From Akkermansia sp. (GTDB taxonomy: Bacteria; Verrucomicrobiota; Verrucomicrobiia; Verrucomicrobiales; Akkermansiaceae): a DNA stretch of 32,007 bases. The translations under genes were made by a program, and so were the position numbers. Location of the stretch: contig JAUNNT010000027.1 of NCBI GenBank assembly GCA_030531305.1, positions 1-32,007 of the forward strand. Direction: 5' to 3'. Every line of letters begins with the position of its first letter. Position 1 is the first letter of the stretch. This document shows, in pieces, positions 9,101 to 15,126 of this stretch. The notes beneath the pieces were generated by a model, which was given only the letters and a program-made list of their open reading frames with translations, had not been told where the DNA came from and did no database searches.

Positions 9101-10739
9101 TGTCGCGCATGTACCTGGCGAGCACCTTGGGGTTGACCTTGCCGTTGCCCTCTTGCTCGGCGGCGCTAAAGGTGACGGTAGTGGAGGTGAGCTCGGTGAA
9201 TCCCTTGAGCAGGGCGGGTTTGCCGTTGCAGTGGGAGACGAGCTCCGTGAGCACGATGGGGCTGATGCCGCGCAGGCCGTACTCGTTGAACACGAGCGGC
9301 CAGGTCTTGGTGCGGTTCAGCAGCTTGGCCAGCTCCTCGCAGCCCTTCTTCAGCTCTTCCTTCTGCCCGTCGCGCTCCATGATGGCGAGCGCCACGATGC
9401 AGCGGTGCAGCGTGAGGTTCAGTTCGCGGCAGGACGCCTTGAGCGCCTTGTCGTCCCTGGAGAAGTGCGGGCCCTTCTCGTTCACCAGCACGTCCACGAA
9501 GTTCGGCGTCACCACGATGTCGAACACGGCCTTGAAGGTGTCGTACCCGTCCACGTTCATCCAGCTGCGCCGCGTCTCGTCCGGCAGCGCCAGGTCGTCC
9601 TCAATCAGGGAGAACGCCAGCATGGCGGGCAGCGTCTTGTCCCCCGCCGCCTTCTGCAGCAGCGCGTCCAGCTTGGCGGTGTCCTCCGCCAGCACCTTGG
9701 CGGGCGGCAGGCCCTCCTTGCTGAGCAGCTTCGGGGTCCACCCCGGCAGGTTCACGGCGGTGGTGTCCGGCATGTCGTACAGGGAGGCCTTGCCGTCCCA
9801 GAGGGGCTTCCAGGCGCGAGCGTTGGGTGCGGCGGCCAGGATGCTGCGCGGCACAAAGCCGAGCATGTCCGGAGAGAGGTCTTCCGTGAGCTGGCGGATG
9901 TGGGCGCGCACCTCCTTGGTGGCGGCGATATCGCCGTTGTGGCGGGCATCGATGTAGTTCATGGCGGCATCCACGGCGAGCGGCAGGTCCTTGCCCCAGG
10001 TGTATCGCCAGCGCTGCAGGCCCGTGCCCTTGGCGCGGCGGTGCAGGTGCGCGAAATCATTGGTCATCAAGCGCAGGATATCCCGGTAGGCTACCTGGAT
10101 ATTGTTGACGAACTGCGGTGCGTACGCCACGGGATCGCGCCACAAGCGGTTGAGCGCATGCATGCGGGAGGCTCCATCCGGCGCGGGGTAGAGCGCTTCC
10201 AGCAGCCAGGGGTTGGTGTCGTTGATGGCATCGGTGATGGAGATGAAGTCATCGCAGATGCAGCCGGTGCCGCTGAGAATCTCCAGCATGTTGACTTGGT
10301 GGAAGAGGCTCATGAGGTGGCGGGAGATGGTGGGCTGCGGGGATGCGAAGGTGTGGCGGATGTGCGCCATGAACAGGCGGTGCTCCGGCTGGCCGTGGCT
10401 GGCGAACCAGATGTGCGCGGCCTGCCACGCCAGGAACACCTGGGCGTCCGTGGAATTCGGGTCCTTCTCCAGCTCCTTCATCCAGGCGTGCAGGGCCTCC
10501 AGGCGGTCGCTGTATCCCTTGCCGGAATTCCAGATTTGCTTGAGGCGGTCCCTGGTGGCCGGGCTGACTTCCCCGGAGAAGTGGAGGCGCGCGATGGCGT
10601 CGTCCGCGCTGTTGCTCTTCATTTGCTGTTCGGTGAGGCCGCGTTCCATGGGCTTGAACATGCGCGGCATGCCGGCCTCCTCCGCCCCCAGAAGGGGCAG
10701 GGCGCTGAGGGCGAGCAGAATGATATGGCGTGCTTTCAT
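6168..10739 (-). CDS. Exported 1523-residue protein with SHD1-like region and ankyrin repeats
   Basis: The last and largest gene of the ECF operon. An N-terminal signal peptide (about residues 1-19, Lys-Ala-Arg then a hydrophobic core) predicts export. Residues ~60-860 are mostly helical with no family recognised; tetratricopeptide-like solenoid structure is possible. Around residues 880-940 a beta-rich segment (Trp-His-Leu-Lys-Asp, then Gly-Gly-Ile-Val, then Val-Leu-Leu-Lys-Leu, ending Glu-Asp-Ile-Lys-Asn-Val) resembles the SHD1 domain often found in Planctomycetes and Verrucomicrobia. Residues ~1015-1085 recall a thioredoxin-like fold in which the CxxC is replaced. From ~1155 to the end are ankyrin repeats with Leu-Leu-x-x-Gly-Ala-x-x-Asn units. 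Three bases separate it from the upstream gene. These look like protein-interaction scaffolds; the partner is unknown. The SHD1 and thioredoxin assignments are tentative. Confidence 0.85.
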   Translation of the reverse strand: MKARHIILLALSALPLLGAEEAGMPRMFKPMERGLTEQQMKSNSADDAIARLHFSGEVSPATRDRLKQIWNSGKGYSDRLEALHAWMKELEKDPNSTDAQVFLAWQAAHIWFASHGQPEHRLFMAHIRHTFASPQPTISRHLMSLFHQVNMLEILSGTGCICDDFISITDAINDTNPWLLEALYPAPDGASRMHALNRLWRDPVAYAPQFVNNIQVAYRDILRLMTNDFAHLHRRAKGTGLQRWRYTWGKDLPLAVDAAMNYIDARHNGDIAATKEVRAHIRQLTEDLSPDMLGFVPRSILAAAPNARAWKPLWDGKASLYDMPDTTAVNLPGWTPKLLSKEGLPPAKVLAEDTAKLDALLQKAAGDKTLPAMLAFSLIEDDLALPDETRRSWMNVDGYDTFKAVFDIVVTPNFVDVLVNEKGPHFSRDDKALKASCRELNLTLHRCIVALAIMERDGQKEELKKGCEELAKLLNRTKTWPLVFNEYGLRGISPIVLTELVSHCNGKPALLKGFTELTSTTVTFSAAEQEGNGKVNPKVLARYMRDMMILRRDFHRSEKERAKVAARWLEAAKGMKPETACAMVAYCYICGAPEELLKTIPADPVEYSGQNALRGCCLYRYAMEHGNSAAQEKIIRGMTSDPQYYGYPATRLACAMHARSQGKTAEARRFEKDALILSIAEQHYGYGYPIWQSYFAFLQHGALADLVRYLFICREPDNRDFMGRAIPSLLEQGHFETAAFAAERLINLSLRDATPNNSSGTQLQIVCWRAMADIGHAMYLYTKGDAATADKLMEAALPLLVCDAGTARRVIPVVLGCKEIDQERKDKFRGILAAAAQKSKLPGGKIAAAALKAGAKRTVAAQPEPDRLKLPEDSMNMFESPTYTWHLKDSEGKVTELKGGIVRAWYETETEGSWVLLKLESGRLVEVFLNQVAKEDIKNVIDWKEKNKIQVFTYTDAQGQTINAKVCRLYADAAKATTNNTYVELMRPHGEIRTANVGMFKERNELMKLPIQTDEKPELRCFDQLGPALAFADANKCSLRVIFLGEHGSEYERNFQQNIAGNPDMVRQWRRGFVNLVCYRDKAGNWSEAAQGVLAMVHEALDEYLPPASREREEFMKGGGVIEIPFEQRTGNFLVQNAGTVKLSITVKPNVFAGGNASADDVTAMSTAIQKNDGETLRRLVKANPALLRQPCGRQNASSPLFDAVMEGKPAMVQVLLEEGANPNEMNSHGFPVIGIACLHGNADTVRILLEKGADPNKEPMTKSIVKESPINNALGRPAIIKLLVDHGAKVTAEDLFNVLNRSNGNFEAADYIMEKCGDKLDINAPCVMGMMTMLAQMTQNKEVDRVEWLLAHGANANERMMLGGQMNAIASGNAEPLFVAFCCNAKSSAPDKDLKMLESFLKHGADANATCKTPGGEISVLATCINNDLLDHALLLLQHGAKGDAMDSGGRPLLYTLAERSSFPQNAGRQDKVLQVADALMKNGAKPSKKPARLAPLKPWAKESVNGKPRASAEFLKWMDQH

Positions 10740-10742
10740 GGC

Positions 10743-11687
10743 TTACTTGGCGTTTTGGGTTTGGGTGGAATGGGAGAACGGGCGTATGGGAGCCTCTGCG
10801 GCGTCCTGCCACACGGTGATTTTCTGCAGGGTGGTGCGCGGCGCGGGGAAGCCGTCGTCCTCCTGGGCGCGTTCCCTTTCCTCCCTTTCCCTCTGGAGCG
10901 TGTTGAAGCTCTTGCGGCGGTTGCCGCCGGCGAGCTGGTCCATCAAGGCCTCGCGGTCGGCCTCCTCCTCCTTGCTGTCCTCGCCCTCGCGGGCAATGGC
11001 GTCCGTGACCTCCGCAGGAATCCAGAAGGTCCAGGCGGAGCCGGCGGGCACCTGGTCGAGCATGCGCTGCACGGCCTCCGGCAGGTCGTCCACGCTGCAC
11101 TGGGTGGTGGTGCGCTCCGGGTCGGAAATGCCCTCCTCAACCATGATGCGGTTGACGGCGCGGATACTGCCGTTGCCGGGCTGCACCTCCATCTGTACGC
11201 CGTTGGGGAGGGTGGCGACGCCGCTGCGCTTGGCGTTGAGCTCCAGCACGCGCTTCTCCTTGGCGGACTCGCGCGCCTGGAGCACGGGGATGACCTGCTT
11301 GAGCAGCTTTTTCTGCTGCTTGACGAGCTTCTTCTCCAGGGCCTCATCCTTCATCTTGGGCAGCTCCGCGAGCATCTTTTGGAGGTGCTTCATGAGGAGG
11401 GCGTTGTCGAAGTCGCGCGCCTCCAGGCCGTCCTCGCGCAGGCTGGCGGCCATGGCTTCCGCAAGCGTCTTGGGCTTGGCGATGGACTTCTTCTTCAGGG
11501 CGGCGTCCAGCTGTTTGAGGAAGTCGTCCGTGACGAACGCGGAGCCGAGCTGCTCCTGCATGGTGTGGACGCGGGCCGCGAAAAGCAGGCCGTGGTGTTC
11601 CGAGAGGTCGTGGCGCACTTGCTGCGGCATCTCCTGGGCGTGCAGCAGCGCGCAGCCCAGCATGAGCGGTATGAGGTATGGTTTCAT
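10743..11687 (-). CDS. Exported FKBP/MIP-like protein lacking the isomerase core
   Basis: 314 residues with a signal peptide (about 1-18). Residues 25-150 are helical and Lys/Glu-rich, like the dimerisation and coiled-coil arm of MIP/FkpA prolyl isomerases. Residues 150-228 keep the frame of an FKBP domain: Asn-Ala-Lys-Arg-Ser-Gly-Val near 151, Leu-Pro-Asn-Gly-Val-Gln near 160, and the late Met-Leu-Asp-Gln-Val-Pro-Ala-Gly-Ser-Ala-Trp then Ile-Pro-Ala-Glu. The central strand and loop that carry the active-site Tyr, Asp and Phe are shortened or replaced. A charged tail (230-314) follows. Catalytic prolyl isomerase activity is therefore unlikely, and a chaperone or binding role is more plausible. 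It is third from last in the promoter-distal half of the operon, with 21 bases after the PDZ gene and 3 before the ankyrin gene. Confidence 0.75.
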   Translation of the reverse strand: MKPYLIPLMLGCALLHAQEMPQQVRHDLSEHHGLLFAARVHTMQEQLGSAFVTDDFLKQLDAALKKKSIAKPKTLAEAMAASLREDGLEARDFDNALLMKHLQKMLAELPKMKDEALEKKLVKQQKKLLKQVIPVLQARESAKEKRVLELNAKRSGVATLPNGVQMEVQPGNGSIRAVNRIMVEEGISDPERTTTQCSVDDLPEAVQRMLDQVPAGSAWTFWIPAEVTDAIAREGEDSKEEEADREALMDQLAGGNRRKSFNTLQREREERERAQEDDGFPAPRTTLQKITVWQDAAEAPIRPFSHSTQTQNAK

Positions 11688-11708
11688 TTTTTGATAATCG
11701 GGGTTTGA

Positions 11709-12929
11709 TTAGTTTCGGAAATCCAGCAGGCGGCGGCGCAGCGCCTCCGGCAGCGGCAGGGTGGAACGGTAGGTCTTGGTGGGCGTGAGATGCCCGCATT
11801 CCTTGATGGTGAGCGCCCCGCTGTCGCGGTACAGGTAGACGCTGCCGTGCCCGTCCGTCAGGGCGATGAGGCCGTTGGGGTGCAGGCGGCGCCAGGCGCG
11901 CATGACGGCATCGTTGTCGGGGTGTTCGCGTGAGAGCTCCCAAAGCAGGGCGTTGCGGGCGTCTTCATGCTCCTCCTCATCGGCGTCCAACTCGTCCCAG
12001 TCCACCTTGAGCTCGCGCACGGGCGCGTTGTACTCCCGCGGGGCGAGTTCCAGCACCTCGGTGTGGTCGATGCGCTCCACCTCCACCAGGGCACCGTCCG
12101 GCGCGGTCTCCAAGAGTTCCTTCAGCGTGGCGTCGTCGGTCACGATGGTGCCGTTGATGCTCAGCACGGTGTCCGCGGCCTGGATGCCGCTGCGTTCCGC
12201 GCGGCTGTAGTGCTCCACGTTCACCATGGAGCGGCAGCGCGCCAGCACCTCCGGCGGCAGCGCGCGGCACTGCTCCGCGGTGTCGATGACGCAGCTGTCC
12301 AGGAACACGCCGTCCGCATCCAGTATGTTCAGCATCAGGCGGCCGTATTCCTCGCTCACCTCCAGGCTGCCCTGGGCGTCGTCCAGCCGCAGCACGCCCG
12401 TGCCGCACACGGGCGCGCTCTCCTCCACGATATGCTGCATGGTGCGCAGGGATTTTTTCAGCGCGGCGGGGTCCGGCTTGTCGCCCATGGCGGCGAGCGC
12501 GGCGCGGGCGTCGTTCTTCAGCGGGCGCAGTCGCTGCGCGAGCTCGGCGGATTCGCAGGCGGGCTGCGCCGCGGCGAGGGCGGAAGCGCGCAGGGCCGGG
12601 GTGAGCGTGACGGCGATTTCCTCCCCGCCGCGCAGCACGCGCAGCTCGGCGGGCTTGCCCGCGCGCATCTGCTGCAGCGCATGCTGCAGGTCCGCCCGCG
12701 TGGCGATGCCGTGTCCCGCCACGGAGAGCAGGACGTCGCCGGGGCGGATGTCCGCGTGGTCGGCGGGGGTGTCCTCCGCCACGTGGCGGACAACGAGTTG
12801 ATTCTCCCGCTCCTGGGGCACAATGCCGAGCACCACGCTGCCGGGGGCATCCGCCGCCGCGGCGCGCAAGAACAGCCCCGCCACGAGCAGCAGGAGCATC
12901 ATTGCAAATCTGTATATAGGTGTTTTCAT
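11709..12929 (-). CDS. Exported protein with two PDZ domains, no protease domain
   Basis: 406 residues with a signal peptide (about 1-25, a long hydrophobic run then Ala-Ala-Ala-Asp). A PDZ domain spans about 29-110, including Pro-Gly-Asp-Val-Leu-Leu at 63-68. A helical linker follows, then a second PDZ-like domain at about 233-297 (Ser-Gly-Ile-Gln-Ala-Ala-Asp-Thr-Val-Leu-Ser-Ile-Asn-Gly). The C-terminal ~100 residues have no recognised family. There is no trypsin-like His-Asp-Ser domain, so it is not a DegP/DegS protease. One base separates its ATG from the stop codon of the membrane protein upstream, implying coupled expression. A periplasmic peptide-recognition role is inferred from PDZ biology. 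Confidence 0.85.
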   Translation of the reverse strand: MKTPIYRFAMMLLLLVAGLFLRAAAADAPGSVVLGIVPQERENQLVVRHVAEDTPADHADIRPGDVLLSVAGHGIATRADLQHALQQMRAGKPAELRVLRGGEEIAVTLTPALRASALAAAQPACESAELAQRLRPLKNDARAALAAMGDKPDPAALKKSLRTMQHIVEESAPVCGTGVLRLDDAQGSLEVSEEYGRLMLNILDADGVFLDSCVIDTAEQCRALPPEVLARCRSMVNVEHYSRAERSGIQAADTVLSINGTIVTDDATLKELLETAPDGALVEVERIDHTEVLELAPREYNAPVRELKVDWDELDADEEEHEDARNALLWELSREHPDNDAVMRAWRRLHPNGLIALTDGHGSVYLYRDSGALTIKECGHLTPTKTYRSTLPLPEALRRRLLDFRN

Positions 12930-12930
12930 G

Positions 12931-13317
12931 CTACATCACTTCGTCTGACACAAACACAACGGGTGTTTTGATGGTGAACGAGGAACGGTCCGCGGCATCG
13001 GTCACGGTGTAGGCGGGCTGCTGCTCCGGCGCGTACTCCACGATGGGCGGCCGCTCCCCGGTGGGGTACAGCAGCACGCACAGCAGAAGCACCACCGCCG
13101 CGCACGCCGCCGCGGCCAGCCGGCGGTAGGTGCGCGCACGGCGCGTGTGCAGCACGGACAAGATGCGGCTCTGCGCGCCCAGCGGGAGCGGGGCGATGCG
13201 GAAGCGGCGCAGGTAGCGCTCCGTCTCCGCCTGGCGTTGCTCCAGCGGGCGGATCTCCTGATGAATGGCGCGCAGCAGGCGCTCGTTCAATCCGGGCGGT
13301 GTGGCGATTCCTTTCAT
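12931..13317 (-). CDS. Single-pass membrane protein, probable anti-sigma factor
   Basis: 128 residues: a charged helical cytoplasmic part (1-64), one membrane helix (about 66-85) and a short outer part (86-128) ending Ser-Asp-Glu-Val-Met. Its ATG overlaps the sigma-factor stop codon by four bases (ATGA), the standard arrangement for translational coupling of a sigma factor with its antagonist. The zinc anti-sigma motif (His-x3-Cys-x2-Cys) is absent and no family was recognised. The function is inferred from position, size and topology. The start at 13317 is preferred because of the overlap; the frame extends upstream only through the sigma gene. Confidence 0.7.
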   Translation of the reverse strand: MKGIATPPGLNERLLRAIHQEIRPLEQRQAETERYLRRFRIAPLPLGAQSRILSVLHTRRARTYRRLAAAACAAVVLLLCVLLYPTGERPPIVEYAPEQQPAYTVTDAADRSSFTIKTPVVFVSDEVM

Positions 13318-13844
13318 TCCGTGAAGTGGTCCAAGAGTTCCCGTATGGCGGTGAGGGCCTTGCGGTAGCGGGAGGCAACCGTGTTGCGGTTGAGCTCCAG
13401 CAGCTCCGCGATTTCCAGGAAGGTCATGCCCTCCCACACATGCAGCACGATAAGCTCCGCCTCCTCCGCCGGCAGCTGGCGCAGCGCCGCCTCCACCTTC
13501 CGGCATTCCTCCGTGGTGGCCTCGTCAGATTGCAGCAGGCACATCCCCTGCCCCCACGCGCTCTCGCCCACGCGCCGCCGCATGCCCTCCCGCCGCACGC
13601 GGCTGAGGCGGTGCCGCAGCGTGGTGTACGCATAGCGCAGGATGGACGTGTCGTCACCTTCGCAGCGGCCCTCCGCCACGGCGCGCGCGGTCTGCACCAT
13701 GGTGTGCTGGAGGGCGTCCTCGGGGTCCTCCGCGTTCCAGTGCACGGCAAAGTAGAAGAGCTTGCCGCCGTGGCGCTGCAGCCACGCCGCCCAGTCCGTG
13801 CCGGGCACGCGTTCGCCGCCGTGCTGTATCTGCTCCATGGGCAT
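13314..13844 (-). CDS. ECF-type RNA polymerase sigma factor
   Basis: 176 residues from the ATG at 13844; the ATG at 13838 is an alternative. Region sigma2 spans about 17-85 (Asp-Pro-Glu-Asp-Ala-Leu-Gln-His in the region 2 helix, then Leu-Arg-Tyr-Ala-Tyr-Thr-Thr-Leu-Arg-His-Arg-Leu). Region sigma4 spans about 110-170 with a helix-turn-helix (Thr-Phe-Leu-Glu-Ile-Ala-Glu-Leu-Leu, then Asn-Thr-Val-Ala-Ser-Arg-Tyr-Arg-Lys-Ala). No sigma3 or sigma1.1 is present, as in ECF factors. It heads a five-gene operon, starting with the anti-sigma-like gene. Two upstream ATG-containing extensions (to 13898) cross the predicted promoter and were rejected. Autoregulation is likely by analogy. Confidence 0.9.
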   Translation of the reverse strand: MPMEQIQHGGERVPGTDWAAWLQRHGGKLFYFAVHWNAEDPEDALQHTMVQTARAVAEGRCEGDDTSILRYAYTTLRHRLSRVRREGMRRRVGESAWGQGMCLLQSDEATTEECRKVEAALRQLPAEEAELIVLHVWEGMTFLEIAELLELNRNTVASRYRKALTAIRELLDHFTE

Positions 13845-13852
13845 ACAGGATA

Positions 13853-13881
13853 ATGATAGATGATTTCTCCGCGGATGGGAA
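13853..13881 (-). promoter_or_regulatory. Candidate promoter of the ECF operon
   Basis: On the minus strand: TTCCCA (13881-13876), a 17-base spacer and TATCAT (13858-13853), eight bases before the ATG at 13844. The -35 match is weak. An ECF-specific promoter using other elements in the same region is possible. Confidence 0.4.
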
Positions 13882-13896
13882 GCATGCGCCGCATGC
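13882..13896. promoter_or_regulatory. Perfect 15-bp palindrome upstream of the ECF operon
   Basis: GCATGCGCCGCATGC has 7-bp arms around one central base. It abuts the candidate -35 element of the sigma-factor gene and has an operator-like position and size. Confidence 0.5.
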
Positions 13897-13946
13897 AACC
13901 ATCCTCACTACCCTACAAGCACGAATTTTCCCCCGTGCCTAAATTT

Positions 13947-13993
13947 TTTGAATTTTTTTTGAAAAAAATCAAAAAAAACGCTCAAACCGCGTT
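13947..13993 (-). terminator. A/T-tract hairpin region ending the 13982-14668 gene
   Basis: On the minus strand a short ACGC/GCGT stem (13993-13979) overlapping the stop codon runs into eight T, followed by an AT hairpin of complementary T and A runs (about 13947-13979). Weak stem but long U tract. The same A/T runs could also serve on the plus strand. Confidence 0.45.
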
Positions 13994-14668
13994 CAATTGG
14001 GTGACGGACATGGCGGGGGCGGGCAGGCCGCGGGCGGGCATGGCCCAGGAGAGCTCGTGCATGCCCGCCTCCAGGCGGTACAGCACCATGGCGTGGAAGG
14101 TGGCGCCGGGCTTGCCCTCCGCCTGCACGGTGCAGGTGCCGGTCTTGCCGCCCGAGATGAGCTGGCGGCCGTCGTAGTCCGTGATGGTCACCAGAATGGC
14201 GTAAATGCCGCGCGCAGGCGCGTGAAAGGTCATTTCCGCGATGTGGAAGCCGTCCTTCTCATGCCAGTGCGGGGCGTACTCCACCGGCATGTCCACGGCG
14301 TGCTTGAGCCCGGACTTGGCGGGACGGAAGGCGGCGCGGCGGCGGCATTCCCGCCATCCCGCGCGGATGACCACAATGTTCACCAGCACCACCACCACGA
14401 GCCCCGCCGCCAGCCAGCTGTAGATGGCCGTGGAGGCGTCCGACGCATCCCCCCACACCAAAATGCCCACCAGCGCCAGGCTGAACGCCACCGTGAGCGC
14501 AATCCCCGCGGAAAAACCGAACACCATGCCCGGAAACAGCAGGTACAGCACCACGTAGCGCAGGAACTTGCCCAGGTTGAGCGGCGTGCTCTTGAGGAAC
14601 TCGCGCTTGATGACGGCATCGCTCAGCTGTTTGAGCTGGGCCTGCGGGGTGTCTTTGGTGACGGTCAT
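13982..14668 (-). CDS. Membrane protein of unknown function with C-terminal beta-rich domain
   Basis: 228 residues. A helical N-terminus (1-33) is followed by two or three membrane helices (about 37-73 as one pair, and 82-103), a short basic stretch (Arg-Glu-Cys-Arg-Arg-Arg), and a ~120-residue soluble domain that looks like a beta-sandwich (alternating hydrophobics, Ile-Leu-Val-Thr-Ile-Thr-Asp-Tyr-Asp-Gly). No family was recognised. It is transcribed alone, divergently from rpmE2, from a consensus promoter only about seven bases upstream of its start. Confidence 0.75.
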   Translation of the reverse strand: MTVTKDTPQAQLKQLSDAVIKREFLKSTPLNLGKFLRYVVLYLLFPGMVFGFSAGIALTVAFSLALVGILVWGDASDASTAIYSWLAAGLVVVVLVNIVVIRAGWRECRRRAAFRPAKSGLKHAVDMPVEYAPHWHEKDGFHIAEMTFHAPARGIYAILVTITDYDGRQLISGGKTGTCTVQAEGKPGATFHAMVLYRLEAGMHELSWAMPARGLPAPAMSVTQLNAV

Positions 14669-14682
14669 GGTGTACGGCGGGC

Positions 14683-14712
14683 ATTATACCCCGCGGGGCG
14701 GCGGCATGTCAA
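14683..14712 (-). promoter_or_regulatory. Consensus sigma70 promoter of the 228-residue membrane protein
   Basis: TTGACA (14712-14707), an 18-base spacer and TATAAT (14688-14683) on the minus strand. The ATG at 14668 is 14 bases after the -10, giving a leader of about seven bases. Confidence 0.85.
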
Positions 14713-14729
14713 AAAGTTAAAATTCCGCC

Positions 14730-14757
14730 TTGACAATGGGCGGGGTGTGCGTATAAT
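14730..14757 (+). promoter_or_regulatory. Consensus sigma70 promoter of rpmE2
   Basis: Perfect TTGACA (14730-14735), a 16-base spacer and perfect TATAAT (14752-14757), followed by a GC-only stretch (GCGCGGCGCGC) at the start site, as in stringently controlled promoters. The predicted leader is about 30 bases. Confidence 0.9.
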
Positions 14758-14767
14758 GCGCGGCGCG

Positions 14768-14784
14768 CTGCGATGGAAACGCAG
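14768..14784 (+). promoter_or_regulatory. Short hairpin in the rpmE2 leader
   Basis: CTGCG (14768-14772) pairs with CGCAG (14780-14784) around a 7-base loop, 11 bases before the start codon. No Shine-Dalgarno sequence is present. An autoregulatory L31 leader is possible but unproven. Confidence 0.3.
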
Positions 14785-14795
14785 CCACCACCGTT

Positions 14796-15068
14796 ATGAA
14801 AGCAGAAATCCATCCCAAGTACAATCCTGTTGTGTTCGTGGACATCACCACGGGCCGCCGCTTCATCTCCCGCTCCACCGCCACGTCCGAAAAGACCGAG
14901 GTCATCGACGGTGTGGAGCACTACGTCATCTCCTGCGGCATCACCTCCGATTCCCACCCGTTCTTCACCGGCAAGAACCAGTTTGTGGATACGGAAGGCC
15001 GTATCGACAAGTTCCAGAAGCGCTTCGGCGCCGTGCGCCGCGCCAAGAAGCCCGGCCTGGCCAAGTAA
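14796..15068 (+). CDS. rpmE2: 50S ribosomal protein L31, type B (zinc-free)
   Basis: 90 residues. Family signatures include Ile-His-Pro-Lys-Tyr at 5-9, a Thr-x-Ser-Glu-Lys-Thr segment near 30-34, Ser-His-Pro-Phe-Phe-Thr-Gly near 53-59 and Val-Asp-Thr-Glu-Gly-Arg near 64-69. The CxxC pairs of zinc-binding L31 are absent (one Cys, at 47), so this is the C-minus type B form. L31 bridges the ribosomal subunits. The sequence seems close to the chlamydial form, which fits a PVC organism. It is monocistronic, with its own consensus promoter and strong terminator. Confidence 0.95.
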   Translation: MKAEIHPKYNPVVFVDITTGRRFISRSTATSEKTEVIDGVEHYVISCGITSDSHPFFTGKNQFVDTEGRIDKFQKRFGAVRRAKKPGLAK

Positions 15069-15094
15069 GCCTACCGCAAAACCTCCTTTCTATC

Positions 15095-15126
15095 CGCGCC
15101 GCATGTCCGCATGCGGCGCGTTTTTT
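15095..15126 (+). terminator. Rho-independent terminator of rpmE2
   Basis: A perfect 11-bp stem (15095-15105 and 15110-15120) with a TCCG loop and six T. The T run overlaps the stop codon of the convergent gene at 15125. Confidence 0.93.

Noticed and set aside
6342..11708. 1788-codon open frame on the plus strand opposite the ankyrin/FKBP genes
   Set aside because: Long antisense frames are expected from strongly GC-biased third codon positions; the product is Val/Gly/Leu/Arg/His-rich without domains, and the minus strand has coherent proteins with signal peptides.
11709..12929. DegP/DegS-type serine protease
   Set aside because: Two PDZ domains but no trypsin-like domain or Gly-x-Ser-Gly motif.
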